NCBI GenBank assembly: GCA_002428965.1
Contig: DIYI01000012.1
Location: forward strand, 186,001 to 250,000
Length of the DNA stretch: 64,000 bases
Origin: Jejuia sp. UBA6058
Lineage (GTDB): Bacteria; Bacteroidota; Bacteroidia; Flavobacteriales; Flavobacteriaceae
Direction of reading: 5' to 3'
Below are positions 33,649 to 42,947 of this stretch, piece after piece (the stretch's first letter is position 1; the number at the start of each line of letters is the position of its first letter). The position numbers and the translations under genes are program-made. The notes under the pieces are model-generated. The model saw only the letters and a program-made list of their open reading frames with translations. It was not told the origin of the DNA and made no database searches.

Positions 33649-34881
33649 TTAAACAGTTTTAGAACCTTTTTTAAGCTCAATAACTGTAATTTCTGGCCAA
33701 ATACCAACACGCCCCGGAAAGCCTAAATACCCAAACCCCCTATTAACGTTTATGTATTGCCCTAACTGTTCGTAAATACCCGCCCAATATTTATAACGCC
33801 ATTTTACAGGACTCCATTTAAACCAACCAGGAATTTCAATACCAAACTGCATTCCATGTGTATGTCCGCTTAAAGTTAGGTGGTAATGGTAATCATCATC
33901 AATTACTTGCTTCTCCCAGTGCGACGGATCATGACTCATTAAGATTTTAAAATCATCTTTATTAATGTTTGAAACAGCTTTCTTTAAATCTCCTACTTTT
34001 TTAAATCCACCGGCTCCCCAATTTTCTACACCAATTAACGCTATTTTTTGTCCATTTTTTTCTAGATATCTACTCTCATTTAGAAGTAAATCAAAACCAA
34101 TTTCCTTTTGAATTTGTTTTAAATCCTGCAAATTTTGTGCTTTGGCCTCATCAGATTCCCAACGTATATAATCACCATAATCATGATTACCCAAAACAGA
34201 AAATAATCCATCCTTGGCTTTCAACTTATTAAAAACCTCAATATAAGGTTTCATTTCTTTGGCTTCATTGTTCACCATATCACCAGTAAACAATATCACA
34301 TCACTTTGCTGTTGGTTTATAAGATCTATGGCATACTTTACCTTCTCCACATCATCAAAACTTCCAGAATGCACATCACTAATCTGGGTAAGTTTATAAC
34401 CATCAAAAGCCTCTGGTAAATCTTCAAAAGTAAGTGTGTAGTTTAAAACCTTAAAGTTGTATTTCCCTTTGTAAATACCGTACAGAATAGCGCCGAAGGG
34501 AATAGCTGCAATACCAAGTGCAATTTTAGAAATAAATGCTCTTCGGGATGGCATATATTTTACATCTGAATTCGGACCTTCTGTAAAATATCTAAATATA
34601 GCCTGCGGCACTCTAAAAATATCTTCGGCAAACATAATACCCAGAATCAGCAATTTTGGAACTATTAAAGCCAACAAATATCCAAAAGCAAATGCCTGTG
34701 CGTTACCAAAATCACCTCTACTTAAGCCATAAAGTCTAAAAATAAAATTACCGATTACAGCAAAAGTTATTGCCCAATACAGAATACTAAGCCAAATATT
34801 TTTTGAAATAGTACGAAACGCTTGAAAAGCATAAATATCTATTACAACAAAAATTAATATGAATATTATCCAGCGTACCAT
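33649..34881 (-). CDS. Membrane-anchored metallophosphoesterase
   Basis: The 410-residue protein has four N-terminal membrane helices (to about 140) and then a calcineurin-like phosphoesterase domain. Its metal motifs are QISDVHSG, LFTGDMVNN, VLGNHDYGDY, LMSHDPSHW and LSGHTHGMQ. The family includes UDP-2,3-diacylglucosamine pyrophosphatases and YkuE-type enzymes; the YkuE/YaeI class fits best by topology. The domain probably faces the outside of the inner membrane. It is divergent from polA. Confidence 0.87.
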   Translation of the reverse strand: MVRWIIFILIFVVIDIYAFQAFRTISKNIWLSILYWAITFAVIGNFIFRLYGLSRGDFGNAQAFAFGYLLALIVPKLLILGIMFAEDIFRVPQAIFRYFTEGPNSDVKYMPSRRAFISKIALGIAAIPFGAILYGIYKGKYNFKVLNYTLTFEDLPEAFDGYKLTQISDVHSGSFDDVEKVKYAIDLINQQQSDVILFTGDMVNNEAKEMKPYIEVFNKLKAKDGLFSVLGNHDYGDYIRWESDEAKAQNLQDLKQIQKEIGFDLLLNESRYLEKNGQKIALIGVENWGAGGFKKVGDLKKAVSNINKDDFKILMSHDPSHWEKQVIDDDYHYHLTLSGHTHGMQFGIEIPGWFKWSPVKWRYKYWAGIYEQLGQYINVNRGFGYLGFPGRVGIWPEITVIELKKGSKTV

Positions 34882-35018
34882 TGTATTTTTTTATCAAAGA
34901 TAGTAGTAATACAAATTTGGTTTTTAAAAGTGTAATTTATTTAACTTATAGTTAAGATTTGAATTTAAGACGAAGCAAAAGGTATATCATTACTATTCGC
35001 TTTCCAATTTACTTTTCG

Positions 35019-35026
35019 TAGATTTG
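35019..35026 (+). promoter_or_regulatory. Candidate -7 element of polA
   Basis: TAGATTTG matches TAnnTTTG, 22 bases before the polA ATG. The -33 position shows only a weak match (ttcg). Confidence 0.5.
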
Positions 35027-35048
35027 GTTTTCTTGCAAAACCATCAAA

Positions 35049-37895
35049 ATGTCAGACCAAAAACGCCTTTTTTTAGTAGATGCATATGCCTTAATTTTTA
35101 GAGGTTACTACGCTTTCATAAAGAACCCAAGAATTAATTCTAAAGGAGAAGATACATCAGCCATTATGGGCTTTATGAATTCACTTTTGGATGTAATTAA
35201 GCGAGAACGCCCTGATCATTTAGCGGTTTGTTTTGATAAAGGCGGTAGTGTAGATAGGGTTGAAATGTACGAGGAGTACAAAGCTAACCGAGATGAAACA
35301 CCTGAAGGTATTCGTACCGCAATTCCACATATTTGCAACATTCTAGAGGCGATGCACATTCCTATTATGGTAAAAGAAGGTTATGAAGCTGATGATGTTA
35401 TTGGGACACTTTCGAGACAAGCGGAAAAAGAAGGTTTTAAAACCTTTATGGTAACACCAGATAAAGATTTTGCGCAATTAGTAACCGAAAATGTTTTTAT
35501 GTACCGTCCTGTTTTTGGTGGTGGATACGAAACTTGGGGCATACCAGAAGTACAGAAAAAATTTGAAGTAAAAGACCCATTGCAAGTCATTGACTTTTTA
35601 GGAATGATGGGTGACAGTAGTGATAACATCCCCGGGTTGCCTGGAGTTGGTGAAAAAACAGCTAAAAAATTCCTTGCTCAATTTGGCAGTATGGAAGGCT
35701 TATTAGCAAATACCGATCAGCTAAAAGGCAAAATGAAAGAGAAAGTTGAGGCTAATGGTGAGTTGGGACTGCTCTCAAAAAAGCTAGCAACAATCATGTT
35801 GGACGTTCCCGTGGAATTTAATGCTAAAGATTTTGAACTAGAGCAACCTGATATTGAAAAAGTAAAACAAATTTTTCAAGAATTGGAGTTTAGAAGACTT
35901 ACTGATAATTTCATTAAAACCTTTGCTCAAGAAACTAGCACAACATCGCCTCAAGTTTCTAAAAATCAAACGGAAGACGTTAAACTTACCCCAAAAGAAA
36001 CTAAAGGGGCAGGTGCAGGCCAGTTTTCATTGTTTGGTGCAGATCCTTCCAGTGAAACTGAAACAGTTTCAGAATATGCTAGAAAAACAAATGACACCTC
36101 ATCTCATTTTTATCAGAGTGTGAACTCACCATTATCCAAAAAACTATTTATTAAAAATTTGATGAAACAGACTTCCGTATGTTTTGATACTGAAACTACT
36201 GGGTTAGATCCTTTAACAGCAGAATTAGTTGGAATTGCCTTTTCTTGGGAAGTAGGAAAAGGGTTTTATTTACCATTTCCAGAAGATAAAAATGAAGCGC
36301 AAAACCTAATTGAAGAACTCAGACCATTTTTTGAAAATGATACCATTGAAAAAATTGGTCAGAATTTAAAATATGATATTAAGGTTTTAGCCAAATACAA
36401 GATTGAAGTTAAGGGTAAACTTTTTGATACTATGTTAGCGCATTACCTCATCAATCCAGATATGCGCCATAATATGGATGTGTTGGCAGAAACCTATCTC
36501 AATTATACACCTATTTCTATTGAGACTTTAATTGGCAAAAAAGGCAAGAATCAGTTATCGATGCGTGATGTTCCTTTGGAAAAACAAACAGAATATGCTG
36601 TTGAAGATGCAGATATCACTTTACAATTGAAAGAACATTTTCAAAATGAACTAGGTGAAGCCAATACACAAAAATTATTTGATGATATTGAAGTACCGCT
36701 ATTGCGTGTTTTAGCGGATATGGAATTGGAAGGTATTAATTTAGATAAAGCCTTTTTAAATAGTTTATCTGAAGAATTGGATACCGACATTAAAACTTTA
36801 GAACGCAAAATTTATGAAGCTGCTGGTGAGGAATTTAATATTGCTTCACCAAAACAATTAGGAGTGATTTTGTTTGAAAAAATGAAGTTGGTGGATAAGC
36901 CTAAAAAAACCAAATCGGGTCAATATTCTACTGCAGAAGAAGTATTGAGTTATTTGGCTAAAGATCATGATATTATTCAAAACATATTAGATTTTCGAGG
37001 TTTATCAAAACTAAAAAGCACCTATGTAGATGCATTACCCAATCAAGTTTTAGAACGCACCAATAGAGTGCATACCGATTATATGCAGACGGTTGCAGCT
37101 ACTGGACGATTAAGTAGCAACAATCCTAACCTCCAAAACATTCCAATTAGAACAGAACGTGGACGACAAGTAAGAAAAGCATTTGTTCCAAGAAATGAAG
37201 ACTACACCTTGTTGGCTGCCGATTACTCTCAAATAGAACTGCGAATTATAGCTGCTTTAAGTAAAGAAGAAACCATGATTTCGGCATTCCAAAATGGCGA
37301 AGATATTCATGCCTCTACTGCTTCAAAAGTATTTAATGTTGCTATTGACGATGTAACTCGTGAACAACGTAGTAATGCGAAAACAGTAAATTTCGGAATT
37401 ATTTATGGTGTTTCGGCTTTTGGTTTAAGTAATCAAACCAACTTATCCCGAGCAGAATCAAAAGAGCTAATCGACACCTATTATGCCACCTATCCTAAAC
37501 TTAGAAATTACATCAGTGAACAAGTAGATTTTGCAAGAGATAATGGTTATGTTCAAACGGTTTTGGGCAGACGTCGCTATTTAAAAGACATTAATTCTAG
37601 AAATGCTGTGGTTCGCGGTGCTGCAGAACGAAATGCTGTAAATGCACCCATACAGGGAAGTGCTGCAGATATTATAAAAATTGCAATGATAAATATTCAC
37701 CAAAAATTATCAGGAGGTAATTTTAAAACTAAAATGCTATTACAAGTACACGATGAATTGGTATTTGATGTGTACAAACCTGAATTGGAAAATATCAAAA
37801 CTTTGGTGAAAACCGAAATGGAAAACGCTTATAAACTAGAAGTACCTCTTGATGTAGATTTGGATATTGGTGATAATTGGTTGGAGGCGCATTAA
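35049..37895 (+). CDS. polA: DNA polymerase I
   Basis: The 948-residue enzyme has three domains. The 5'-nuclease occupies residues 1-290 (DAYALIFRGYYAF, TPDKDFAQL, GDSSDNIPGLPGVGEKTA). The 3'-5' exonuclease spans about 370-540, with intact FDTETTGLD, so proofreading is predicted. The polymerase domain covers about 560-948 (LLAADYSQIELRIIA, RSNAKTVNFGIIYG, LQVHDELVFDV). It fills repair and Okazaki gaps. A linker with no homology (about 285-340) lies between the first two domains. A strong terminator follows. Confidence 0.97.
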   Translation: MSDQKRLFLVDAYALIFRGYYAFIKNPRINSKGEDTSAIMGFMNSLLDVIKRERPDHLAVCFDKGGSVDRVEMYEEYKANRDETPEGIRTAIPHICNILEAMHIPIMVKEGYEADDVIGTLSRQAEKEGFKTFMVTPDKDFAQLVTENVFMYRPVFGGGYETWGIPEVQKKFEVKDPLQVIDFLGMMGDSSDNIPGLPGVGEKTAKKFLAQFGSMEGLLANTDQLKGKMKEKVEANGELGLLSKKLATIMLDVPVEFNAKDFELEQPDIEKVKQIFQELEFRRLTDNFIKTFAQETSTTSPQVSKNQTEDVKLTPKETKGAGAGQFSLFGADPSSETETVSEYARKTNDTSSHFYQSVNSPLSKKLFIKNLMKQTSVCFDTETTGLDPLTAELVGIAFSWEVGKGFYLPFPEDKNEAQNLIEELRPFFENDTIEKIGQNLKYDIKVLAKYKIEVKGKLFDTMLAHYLINPDMRHNMDVLAETYLNYTPISIETLIGKKGKNQLSMRDVPLEKQTEYAVEDADITLQLKEHFQNELGEANTQKLFDDIEVPLLRVLADMELEGINLDKAFLNSLSEELDTDIKTLERKIYEAAGEEFNIASPKQLGVILFEKMKLVDKPKKTKSGQYSTAEEVLSYLAKDHDIIQNILDFRGLSKLKSTYVDALPNQVLERTNRVHTDYMQTVAATGRLSSNNPNLQNIPIRTERGRQVRKAFVPRNEDYTLLAADYSQIELRIIAALSKEETMISAFQNGEDIHASTASKVFNVAIDDVTREQRSNAKTVNFGIIYGVSAFGLSNQTNLSRAESKELIDTYYATYPKLRNYISEQVDFARDNGYVQTVLGRRRYLKDINSRNAVVRGAAERNAVNAPIQGSAADIIKIAMINIHQKLSGGNFKTKMLLQVHDELVFDVYKPELENIKTLVKTEMENAYKLEVPLDVDLDIGDNWLEAH

Positions 37896-37901
37896 ATTAT
37901 A

Positions 37902-37942
37902 AGAATCTACTTTTTCAAGGTTTAATTAAAAAAGTAGATTCT
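37902..37942. terminator. Terminator after polA
   Basis: agaatctacttttt (37902-37915) pairs with aaaaagtagattct (37929-37942), a 14-bp stem with a 13-nt loop. The A/T-rich inner end gives weaker U-tracts; it may serve both polA and the convergent lipoprotein gene. Confidence 0.65.
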
Positions 37943-37958
37943 GTCCTAATATTTTTAT

Positions 37959-38486
37959 TTATCCATTACCCAGTTTTACAAAAACAAAATCGCCTTCTCC
38001 ATTAATAGGTAAAATTGCTGCAAGCGGAACATCTTCCAAAATCATTTTACCAGATTCAAATCTTACGGAAAACGCACTAGACTCATCCTCGTCCCCACTA
38101 AGAATCAATTGATCGTTCTGCAACTCCCAAGTACCAATAAATGTGTCGATATTTTCACAGTTAACTACATACTCTACTTCCTCCTGTGTCGGGTTGAAAT
38201 CATTCGGATCATATTGCTCTAATATAAAAGATTGATCAGTTTTAAACTCAAAAGCCATGTATTCACAACCTTCATCAACTATAAGCTCAACAAAAGCCCG
38301 AATTTCCTGAGAGGCCTCAACAGGAAGAGCACTTCCATCTAAAGTAAAATCTGTAATATCCCTTAATAACCAAATACCCTCAAAAGTTACGTCTTCGTTG
38401 TGCATTTCTTCTCCATCCGAGGAGTTGGAACATGATAATGTAACTATTAACAATAGTAGTGTAGTAAAAATTCTGGTAGTTTTCAT
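37959..38486 (-). CDS. Lipocalin-like lipoprotein
   Basis: The 175-residue protein has lipobox TLS-C at Cys19 and an acidic start to the mature chain. The core shows FEGIWLLRDITDF, YMAFEFKTDQSFIL, IGTWELQNDQLIL and FVFVKL, the alternating pattern of flavobacterial lipocalin-like (DUF4923/5004-type) lipoproteins. Ligand unknown. It probably sits in the outer membrane. Confidence 0.75.
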   Translation of the reverse strand: MKTTRIFTTLLLLIVTLSCSNSSDGEEMHNEDVTFEGIWLLRDITDFTLDGSALPVEASQEIRAFVELIVDEGCEYMAFEFKTDQSFILEQYDPNDFNPTQEEVEYVVNCENIDTFIGTWELQNDQLILSGDEDESSAFSVRFESGKMILEDVPLAAILPINGEGDFVFVKLGNG

Positions 38487-38629
38487 TTAAATTAATTTAT
38501 GTGTTTATTACACATCGCTTTTTTTATAAAATGTCATCATCGAAAATGAGTCACGTCTACTTATATTATTTGTTTGAGGTCGTATTTTTATAATTTTCAT
38601 ATCTTTGAAGCAACCTTAATCTACTGTTT

Positions 38630-38983
38630 ATGAAAAAATTACTTCTAAGCTGCATGTTATTTGTAGCGTTTCCAAGTTTGATTTTAGCGCAAGATATTAT
38701 TGAATTAGGCAATAGCGAATCTATGTGCATTACGGGCAAAGGCAAAGGGCAAGATGCCGTTATCAATCCGTTTCCAAATGCTGTTAGTTTTGCTGTTGTT
38801 GAAAATGTCGGATCAAACACCTTCTCCATTCGTGTTGAAGAAAACAGCACTATTGTAAAGGAAATTACCATTAAACGTAACGAAACCAAAAAAGTTACCG
38901 TCTTAGAATCTTATCAACTTTATTTTGATAGCAAAAAGCCTACAAAAGCTAAAGTTAGTTTTGAAAAGGCCAAGGCATATTAA
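38630..38983 (+). CDS. Small secreted protein of unknown function
   Basis: The 117-residue protein has a signal peptide ending LILAQ. The mature part of about 97 residues looks like a single beta-sandwich (SFAVVENVGSNTFSIRVEEN, KEITIKRNETKKVTVLE) with one cysteine (SMCITGKGKGQD). I do not recognise the family. It stands alone between two minus-strand genes. Confidence 0.75.
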   Translation: MKKLLLSCMLFVAFPSLILAQDIIELGNSESMCITGKGKGQDAVINPFPNAVSFAVVENVGSNTFSIRVEENSTIVKEITIKRNETKKVTVLESYQLYFDSKKPTKAKVSFEKAKAY

Positions 38984-39022
38984 GTTTTAAATCGATAAGT
39001 GTTAATCTAGATTGAAAGATTC

Positions 39023-39439
39023 TTAAAATGAAATCACCAGCGATACAGCCGAATAATTATATGGATTGCTTGTATAGCCGACTGCTCCATTTTCTAACTG
39101 AATTTTCGCTTTGCTTTTATGTTTTCCAGAAGCAATAAATAATGGAATACTTGCTACAGTAGTTGCTCCACCTAGATAAGATAACCAAAGCCCTTTATTA
39201 TTATTTGTAGAATCGTTATCAACTATACCTCCACTTAAGTTTATACCAAGACCGCCAACAATCATAGCCACGCCTCCTGTAAGCGTAAGCCATCCCGCCA
39301 AATTATTCGCTTTCTTTTTTTGAATATGGAAATCATATAATTCTTGTGGAGAACTGTTCTCTTCATCTGGTATTACTTGTGCTCTTGAAATATTAATACT
39401 TCCCAAAACGAAAAGTAATATTAGTAGTTGTAGTTTCAT
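39023..39439 (-). CDS. Exported protein with two glycine-rich hydrophobic segments
   Basis: The 138-residue protein has a signal peptide ending SRAQ. A helical stretch (ELYDFHIQKKKANN) precedes two hydrophobic glycine-rich segments (LTLTGGVAMIVGGLGI and LWLSYLGGATTVASIPLFI) and a beta-like end (YSAVSLVISF). Similar small Bacteroidota proteins are common but uncharacterised. The spacing of the two segments suggests a membrane hairpin. Confidence 0.72.
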   Translation of the reverse strand: MKLQLLILLFVLGSINISRAQVIPDEENSSPQELYDFHIQKKKANNLAGWLTLTGGVAMIVGGLGINLSGGIVDNDSTNNNKGLWLSYLGGATTVASIPLFIASGKHKSKAKIQLENGAVGYTSNPYNYSAVSLVISF

Positions 39440-39520
39440 TTTTATCGTAATTTATTTTGTAACCATCTAATAATCTGAAAGTTAACAAAAAATGGTTCAA
39501 AAAATAAAATTTCGACATAA

Positions 39521-39555
39521 AAAAACCCGCAAACTTAAAAAGTAGCGGGTTTTTT
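39521..39555 (-). terminator. Terminator after rng
   Basis: aaaaacccgc (39521-39530) pairs with gcgggttttt (39545-39554), with A/T runs on both sides. It ends the ribonuclease gene and could also act on plus-strand transcripts. Confidence 0.85.
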
Positions 39556-39557
39556 AA

Positions 39558-41102
39558 TTATTTAATTTGATTACCATTTTTATCAAAAAAATGATACTCT
39601 AAATATGTGTAAGCATCGCGGGGTAAAATCTTCACCCATTTTTTATGTTCTAAAAACCATTTAGAACGTATAGATGGAAAGCCTTTAGTTAAAAAGGCTG
39701 CTATAAAAGGATGTGTGTTTAAAGTCACCTTTTTGTAGTCTTTTTTAAATAGTATTTCAAGATCGTGGTTTATTTTCTGCACCAAACTTATAGGTGCTTC
39801 TACCTCAGAACCGTTTAAACCGTTTGGGTTTTCCTCGCGGGTTTTAATATTCATTTCTGGGCGTGTACGTTGTCTTGTAATTTGTATCAAACCAAATTTA
39901 CTTGGTGGCAGTATTTTATGTTTTGCTCTATCATCCTTCATTTCATCGCGAAGGTGATTGAAGAGTTTCTGCCTGTTTTCGGTTTTAGTCATGTCAATAA
40001 AATCAACTACAATGATGCCTCCCATATCACGTAAACGCAACTGTCTAGCAATTTCTGTAGCGGCAATTAAATTAACTTCTAAAGCCGTTTCCTCTTGGTT
40101 GTTTGATTTGTTTGAACGGTTACCGCTGTTTACATCAATAACATGAAGTGCTTCGGTATGTTCTATTACCAAATACGCACCTTTTGTCATGGATACGGTT
40201 TTACCAAAAGAGGTTTTAATCTGTCGTTCGATTCCAAATTTTTCAAAAATCGGAACACGGTTTTGATACAATTTTACTATTGATTCTTTCTTTGGTGCAA
40301 TTTCTTGCAAGTAATCTTTAATTTGGTAGTGCAAAGTTTCATCATCTACTGTTATTCCAGTAAAGGTGTCATTAAATATGTCTCGTAAAATAGACGAGGC
40401 CTTATTCATTTCTCCTAATACTTTACTGGGGTGATGTGCTTTGTACAGTTTTTTACACATTGCATTCCAACGGTGGAGCAAATTCTGTAAATCTTTATCT
40501 AATTCGGCTACTTTTTTGCCTTGTGCTACGGTACGAACAATAATACCAAACCCTTGCGGGGTGATACTTTTTACCAATCGTTTTAAGCGGTCTTTCTCTT
40601 CGCGAGATTCTATTTTTTGAGAAATAGAAATACGATTTGAAAACGGCATTAAAACAATATATCTGCCGGCTATAGATAACTCTGATGTTATTCTTGGACC
40701 TTTTGTAGAAATTGGTTCTTTAACTACTTGTACCAGTAGCGATTGATTGGATTTTAAGACGTCGGCAATTTTGCCATCTTTCTCAATATCCTTTTCAAAG
40801 GGGAAGTTTTTTAAAGAAAAATCTTTTAGTTTACCTGTGCTTACACGTTTTGTGAATTTTAAAAGGGAAGGGAGTTTTGGACCTAAATCATGATAGTGCA
40901 AAAAAGCATCTTTCTCATAACCTACATTAACAAATGCAGCATTAAGCCCTGGTACAGTTTTACGAATTTTGGCGATAAACACGTCACCAACCGCAAAATT
41001 GTTATCATCTTCATCCTTTTGTAATTCAATAAGTTTTCCATCTTTTAATAAGGCAAAATCAACAGCTTCTGAATTAGATCGAATAATCAATTCTTTATCC
41101 AT
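39558..41102 (-). CDS. rng: Ribonuclease E/G family endoribonuclease
   Basis: The 514-residue protein has an S1-like RNA-binding domain (about 35-120, VGDVFIAKIRKTVPGLNAAF), the RNase E/G core with the Asp pair in LHVIDVNSGN and IIVVDFIDM, and FGLIQITRQRTRPEM. The Zn-link cysteines (CPxC) of the E. coli enzymes are replaced here by ENPNGLNG, so tetramer formation must differ. The length fits RNase G; no long C-terminal scaffold is present. It processes rRNA and mRNA. It is the last gene in the HU, miniprotein, rng series. Confidence 0.92.
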   Translation of the reverse strand: MDKELIIRSNSEAVDFALLKDGKLIELQKDEDDNNFAVGDVFIAKIRKTVPGLNAAFVNVGYEKDAFLHYHDLGPKLPSLLKFTKRVSTGKLKDFSLKNFPFEKDIEKDGKIADVLKSNQSLLVQVVKEPISTKGPRITSELSIAGRYIVLMPFSNRISISQKIESREEKDRLKRLVKSITPQGFGIIVRTVAQGKKVAELDKDLQNLLHRWNAMCKKLYKAHHPSKVLGEMNKASSILRDIFNDTFTGITVDDETLHYQIKDYLQEIAPKKESIVKLYQNRVPIFEKFGIERQIKTSFGKTVSMTKGAYLVIEHTEALHVIDVNSGNRSNKSNNQEETALEVNLIAATEIARQLRLRDMGGIIVVDFIDMTKTENRQKLFNHLRDEMKDDRAKHKILPPSKFGLIQITRQRTRPEMNIKTREENPNGLNGSEVEAPISLVQKINHDLEILFKKDYKKVTLNTHPFIAAFLTKGFPSIRSKWFLEHKKWVKILPRDAYTYLEYHFFDKNGNQIK

Positions 41103-41270
41103 TCTGTTAATTTTAATTCCGCCAAAGGCGAAATGGATTAAACTTTATTTTTTATCACAGGATTTTAATCCGTGGAGTTCAAATACATTCGCTAGAATGC
41201 TAAAAAAATGTTGAACTCATTATCAAAGAACTTGTAATTTTTTAATGTCCCATAAAGGGGACAATTTCAA

Positions 41271-41300
41271 ATAAAAAAAGTAGCTATCTAACTACTTTTT
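41271..41300 (-). terminator. Terminator after the 30-residue basic protein gene
   Basis: aaaaagtag (41275-41283) pairs with ctacttttt (41292-41300) over an 8-nt loop. On the minus strand a T7 run follows. It separates the miniprotein from rng. Confidence 0.8.
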
Positions 41301-41304
41301 CTAC

Positions 41305-41397
41305 CTATTTTTTCTTTTTGTGACGGTTAGCGCGTCTACGTTTTTTACGCTTGTGCGTCGCTACCTTATGTCTTTTACGTTTTTTACCACTTGGCAT
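41305..41397 (-). CDS. 30-residue highly basic protein, candidate small ribosomal protein
   Basis: The frame from ATG 41397 to TAG 41305 encodes 30 residues beginning MPSGKKRKRH, continuing ATHKRKKRRR and ending ANRHKKKK; about two thirds of all residues are Lys, Arg or His. Very similar miniproteins sit at this place between HU and rng in other flavobacteria. Composition resembles small ribosomal extension proteins such as bTHX, and newly named Bacteroidetes ribosomal proteins (bL38) are another possibility; I cannot settle which. It has its own terminator. Confidence 0.78.
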   Translation of the reverse strand: MPSGKKRKRHKVATHKRKKRRRANRHKKKK

Positions 41398-41439
41398 AAA
41401 TAGTGTCTTTTAAATTAATATTTTATTCTGAATGTTTTG

Positions 41440-41730
41440 TTATTTAACCTCAACGTTGGTTTTAACACCCTCAACAAAAACTTTTGCAGGCTTAAATGCA
41501 GGAATGTTATGCGCTGGAATTTTTATAGTAGTATTTTTAGAAATGTTTCTTCCTGTTTTTTCAGCTCTTGTTTTGATGATGAAGCTTCCAAAACCTCTTA
41601 AATACACATTATCACCACTTTCTAAAGATGTTTTTACTTCTTCCATAAAAGATTCAACAGTTGCTTGAACATCTCCTTTTTCAATTCCTAATTTCTCAGA
41701 AATCTTTGCTACTAAATCAGCCTTTGTCAT
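41440..41730 (-). CDS. HU/IHF-family DNA-binding protein
   Basis: The 96-residue protein has the HU fold: MTKADLVAKISEKLGIEKGD, VYLRGFGSFIIKTRAEKTGRN, and the beta-arm NISKNTTIKIPAHNIPAFKP with the intercalating proline. It bends and compacts DNA. Upstream there is a good promoter. Downstream lie the basic miniprotein and rng, and mutY is divergent, an order that is conserved in flavobacteria. Confidence 0.94.
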   Translation of the reverse strand: MTKADLVAKISEKLGIEKGDVQATVESFMEEVKTSLESGDNVYLRGFGSFIIKTRAEKTGRNISKNTTIKIPAHNIPAFKPAKVFVEGVKTNVEVK

Positions 41731-41777
41731 TTTTCAGTCTTTTTAATATTTGGGTTTATAAATTTTATAAAGGGATG

Positions 41778-41810
41778 CAAATATATGCATTTAAATTTCA
41801 ATAAATCAAA
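41778..41810 (-). promoter_or_regulatory. Promoter of the HU gene
   Basis: On the minus strand, TTTG (41810-41807), 21 bases, then TATATTTG (41785-41778) matches the Bacteroidetes promoter pattern, 48 bases before the HU start. Confidence 0.7.
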
Positions 41811-41872
41811 CCTAAAACACTAAAATTTAAGATTATAAACGTTTAATTTAGCACTTCGTAGAAAATAAATCC

Positions 41873-42919
41873 ATGTCCTTTTCAAAAAATTTAATTCACT
41901 GGTATTCAGTTAATAAGCGAAATTTACCATGGCGCGAAACTACGAATCCCTATTTTATCTGGTTATCGGAAATTATTTTACAACAAACCCAAGTAAAACA
42001 AGGGTTACCTTATTATGAAGCATTTGTTACTAATTTTCCAACGGTTTTTAATCTAGCAAAGGCAGATGAAAGTGAGGTATTAAAACTGTGGCAAGGGCTG
42101 GGGTATTACTCCCGCGCACGAAACCTGCATTTTACAGCTAAATATGTTGTGAATGAGTTGAAAGGCGAGTTTCCAAACACGTATAAAGAATTACTACAAT
42201 TAAAAGGTGTAGGCGATTATACAGCAAGTGCTATAGCATCCATTTGTTTTAACGAAGCTGCTGCTGTTGTTGATGGAAATGTCTACCGTGTCTTGTCTCG
42301 CTACTTAGGCATTGATACACCTATTAATACAACTGCAGGCATTAAGGAATTTAAAACTTTAGCCCAAGAATTGATTGATGTAAAAGATCCTGCAACGTTT
42401 AATCAAGCTATAATGGAGTTTGGCGCTACTCAATGTAGACCGAAAAATCCAGATTGTATGTTTTGTCCGTTTCGGGATTCTTGTGTAGCATATAATAAAG
42501 GTACGATTGATGAACTTCCTATAAAGCTTAAAAAGCTTAAAGTTAAACAACGTTACTTTAATTTTTTAGTGTTCCTATCGGAAGACAAACAAACCCTTAT
42601 AGAGAAACGCGAAGGCAAAGGCATTTGGCAAAACTTATATCAATTCCCTTTAATTGAAACAGAACAGAATTTGGGGTATGATGATTTTTTGAAGGTAGCA
42701 AAAGCGCATCCACTTTTAAAGGATAAGCCATTTGAATTGAGACAATACAATGATACACCTAAAGTGCATAAACTATCGCATCAACATTTGAATACTACGT
42801 TTTGGATTGTTTCTGTTGATAAGGTTGAAAATAGTATTCCTGTTGAAAACATTACAGACTATCCTGTACCTATTTTGATTGGGAAGTTTATTGAGGGGTT
42901 TGATAAATTTAAACTTTAG
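41873..42919 (+). CDS. mutY: A/G-specific adenine glycosylase
   Basis: The 348-residue repair enzyme removes adenine mispaired with 8-oxoguanine. It has the catalytic Glu in LSEIILQQTQV, the HhH ELLQLKGVGDYTASAIA with catalytic Asp in AAAVVDGNVYRVLSRY, and the 4Fe-4S cysteines C-x6-C-x2-C-x5-C (CRPKNPDCMFCPFRDSC). A C-terminal NUDIX-like domain follows (about 230-345). The last 54 bases of the conserved end (42850-42903) are duplicated exactly at 43843-43896, after which this copy ends DKFKL and the other ends EGF. Confidence 0.95.
   Translation: MSFSKNLIHWYSVNKRNLPWRETTNPYFIWLSEIILQQTQVKQGLPYYEAFVTNFPTVFNLAKADESEVLKLWQGLGYYSRARNLHFTAKYVVNELKGEFPNTYKELLQLKGVGDYTASAIASICFNEAAAVVDGNVYRVLSRYLGIDTPINTTAGIKEFKTLAQELIDVKDPATFNQAIMEFGATQCRPKNPDCMFCPFRDSCVAYNKGTIDELPIKLKKLKVKQRYFNFLVFLSEDKQTLIEKREGKGIWQNLYQFPLIETEQNLGYDDFLKVAKAHPLLKDKPFELRQYNDTPKVHKLSHQHLNTTFWIVSVDKVENSIPVENITDYPVPILIGKFIEGFDKFKL
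42850..42903 (+). repeat. 54-bp direct repeat, left copy (mutY 3' end)
   Basis: These 54 bases, in the last codons of mutY (ITDYPVPILIGKFIEGF), recur without a mismatch at 43843-43896. The pair brackets one accessory lipoprotein gene, as attL/attR-type duplications at a gene 3' end do. Confidence 0.9.
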
Positions 42920-42947
42920 TTGTGACTAAAATAGTCATCATACGTTT

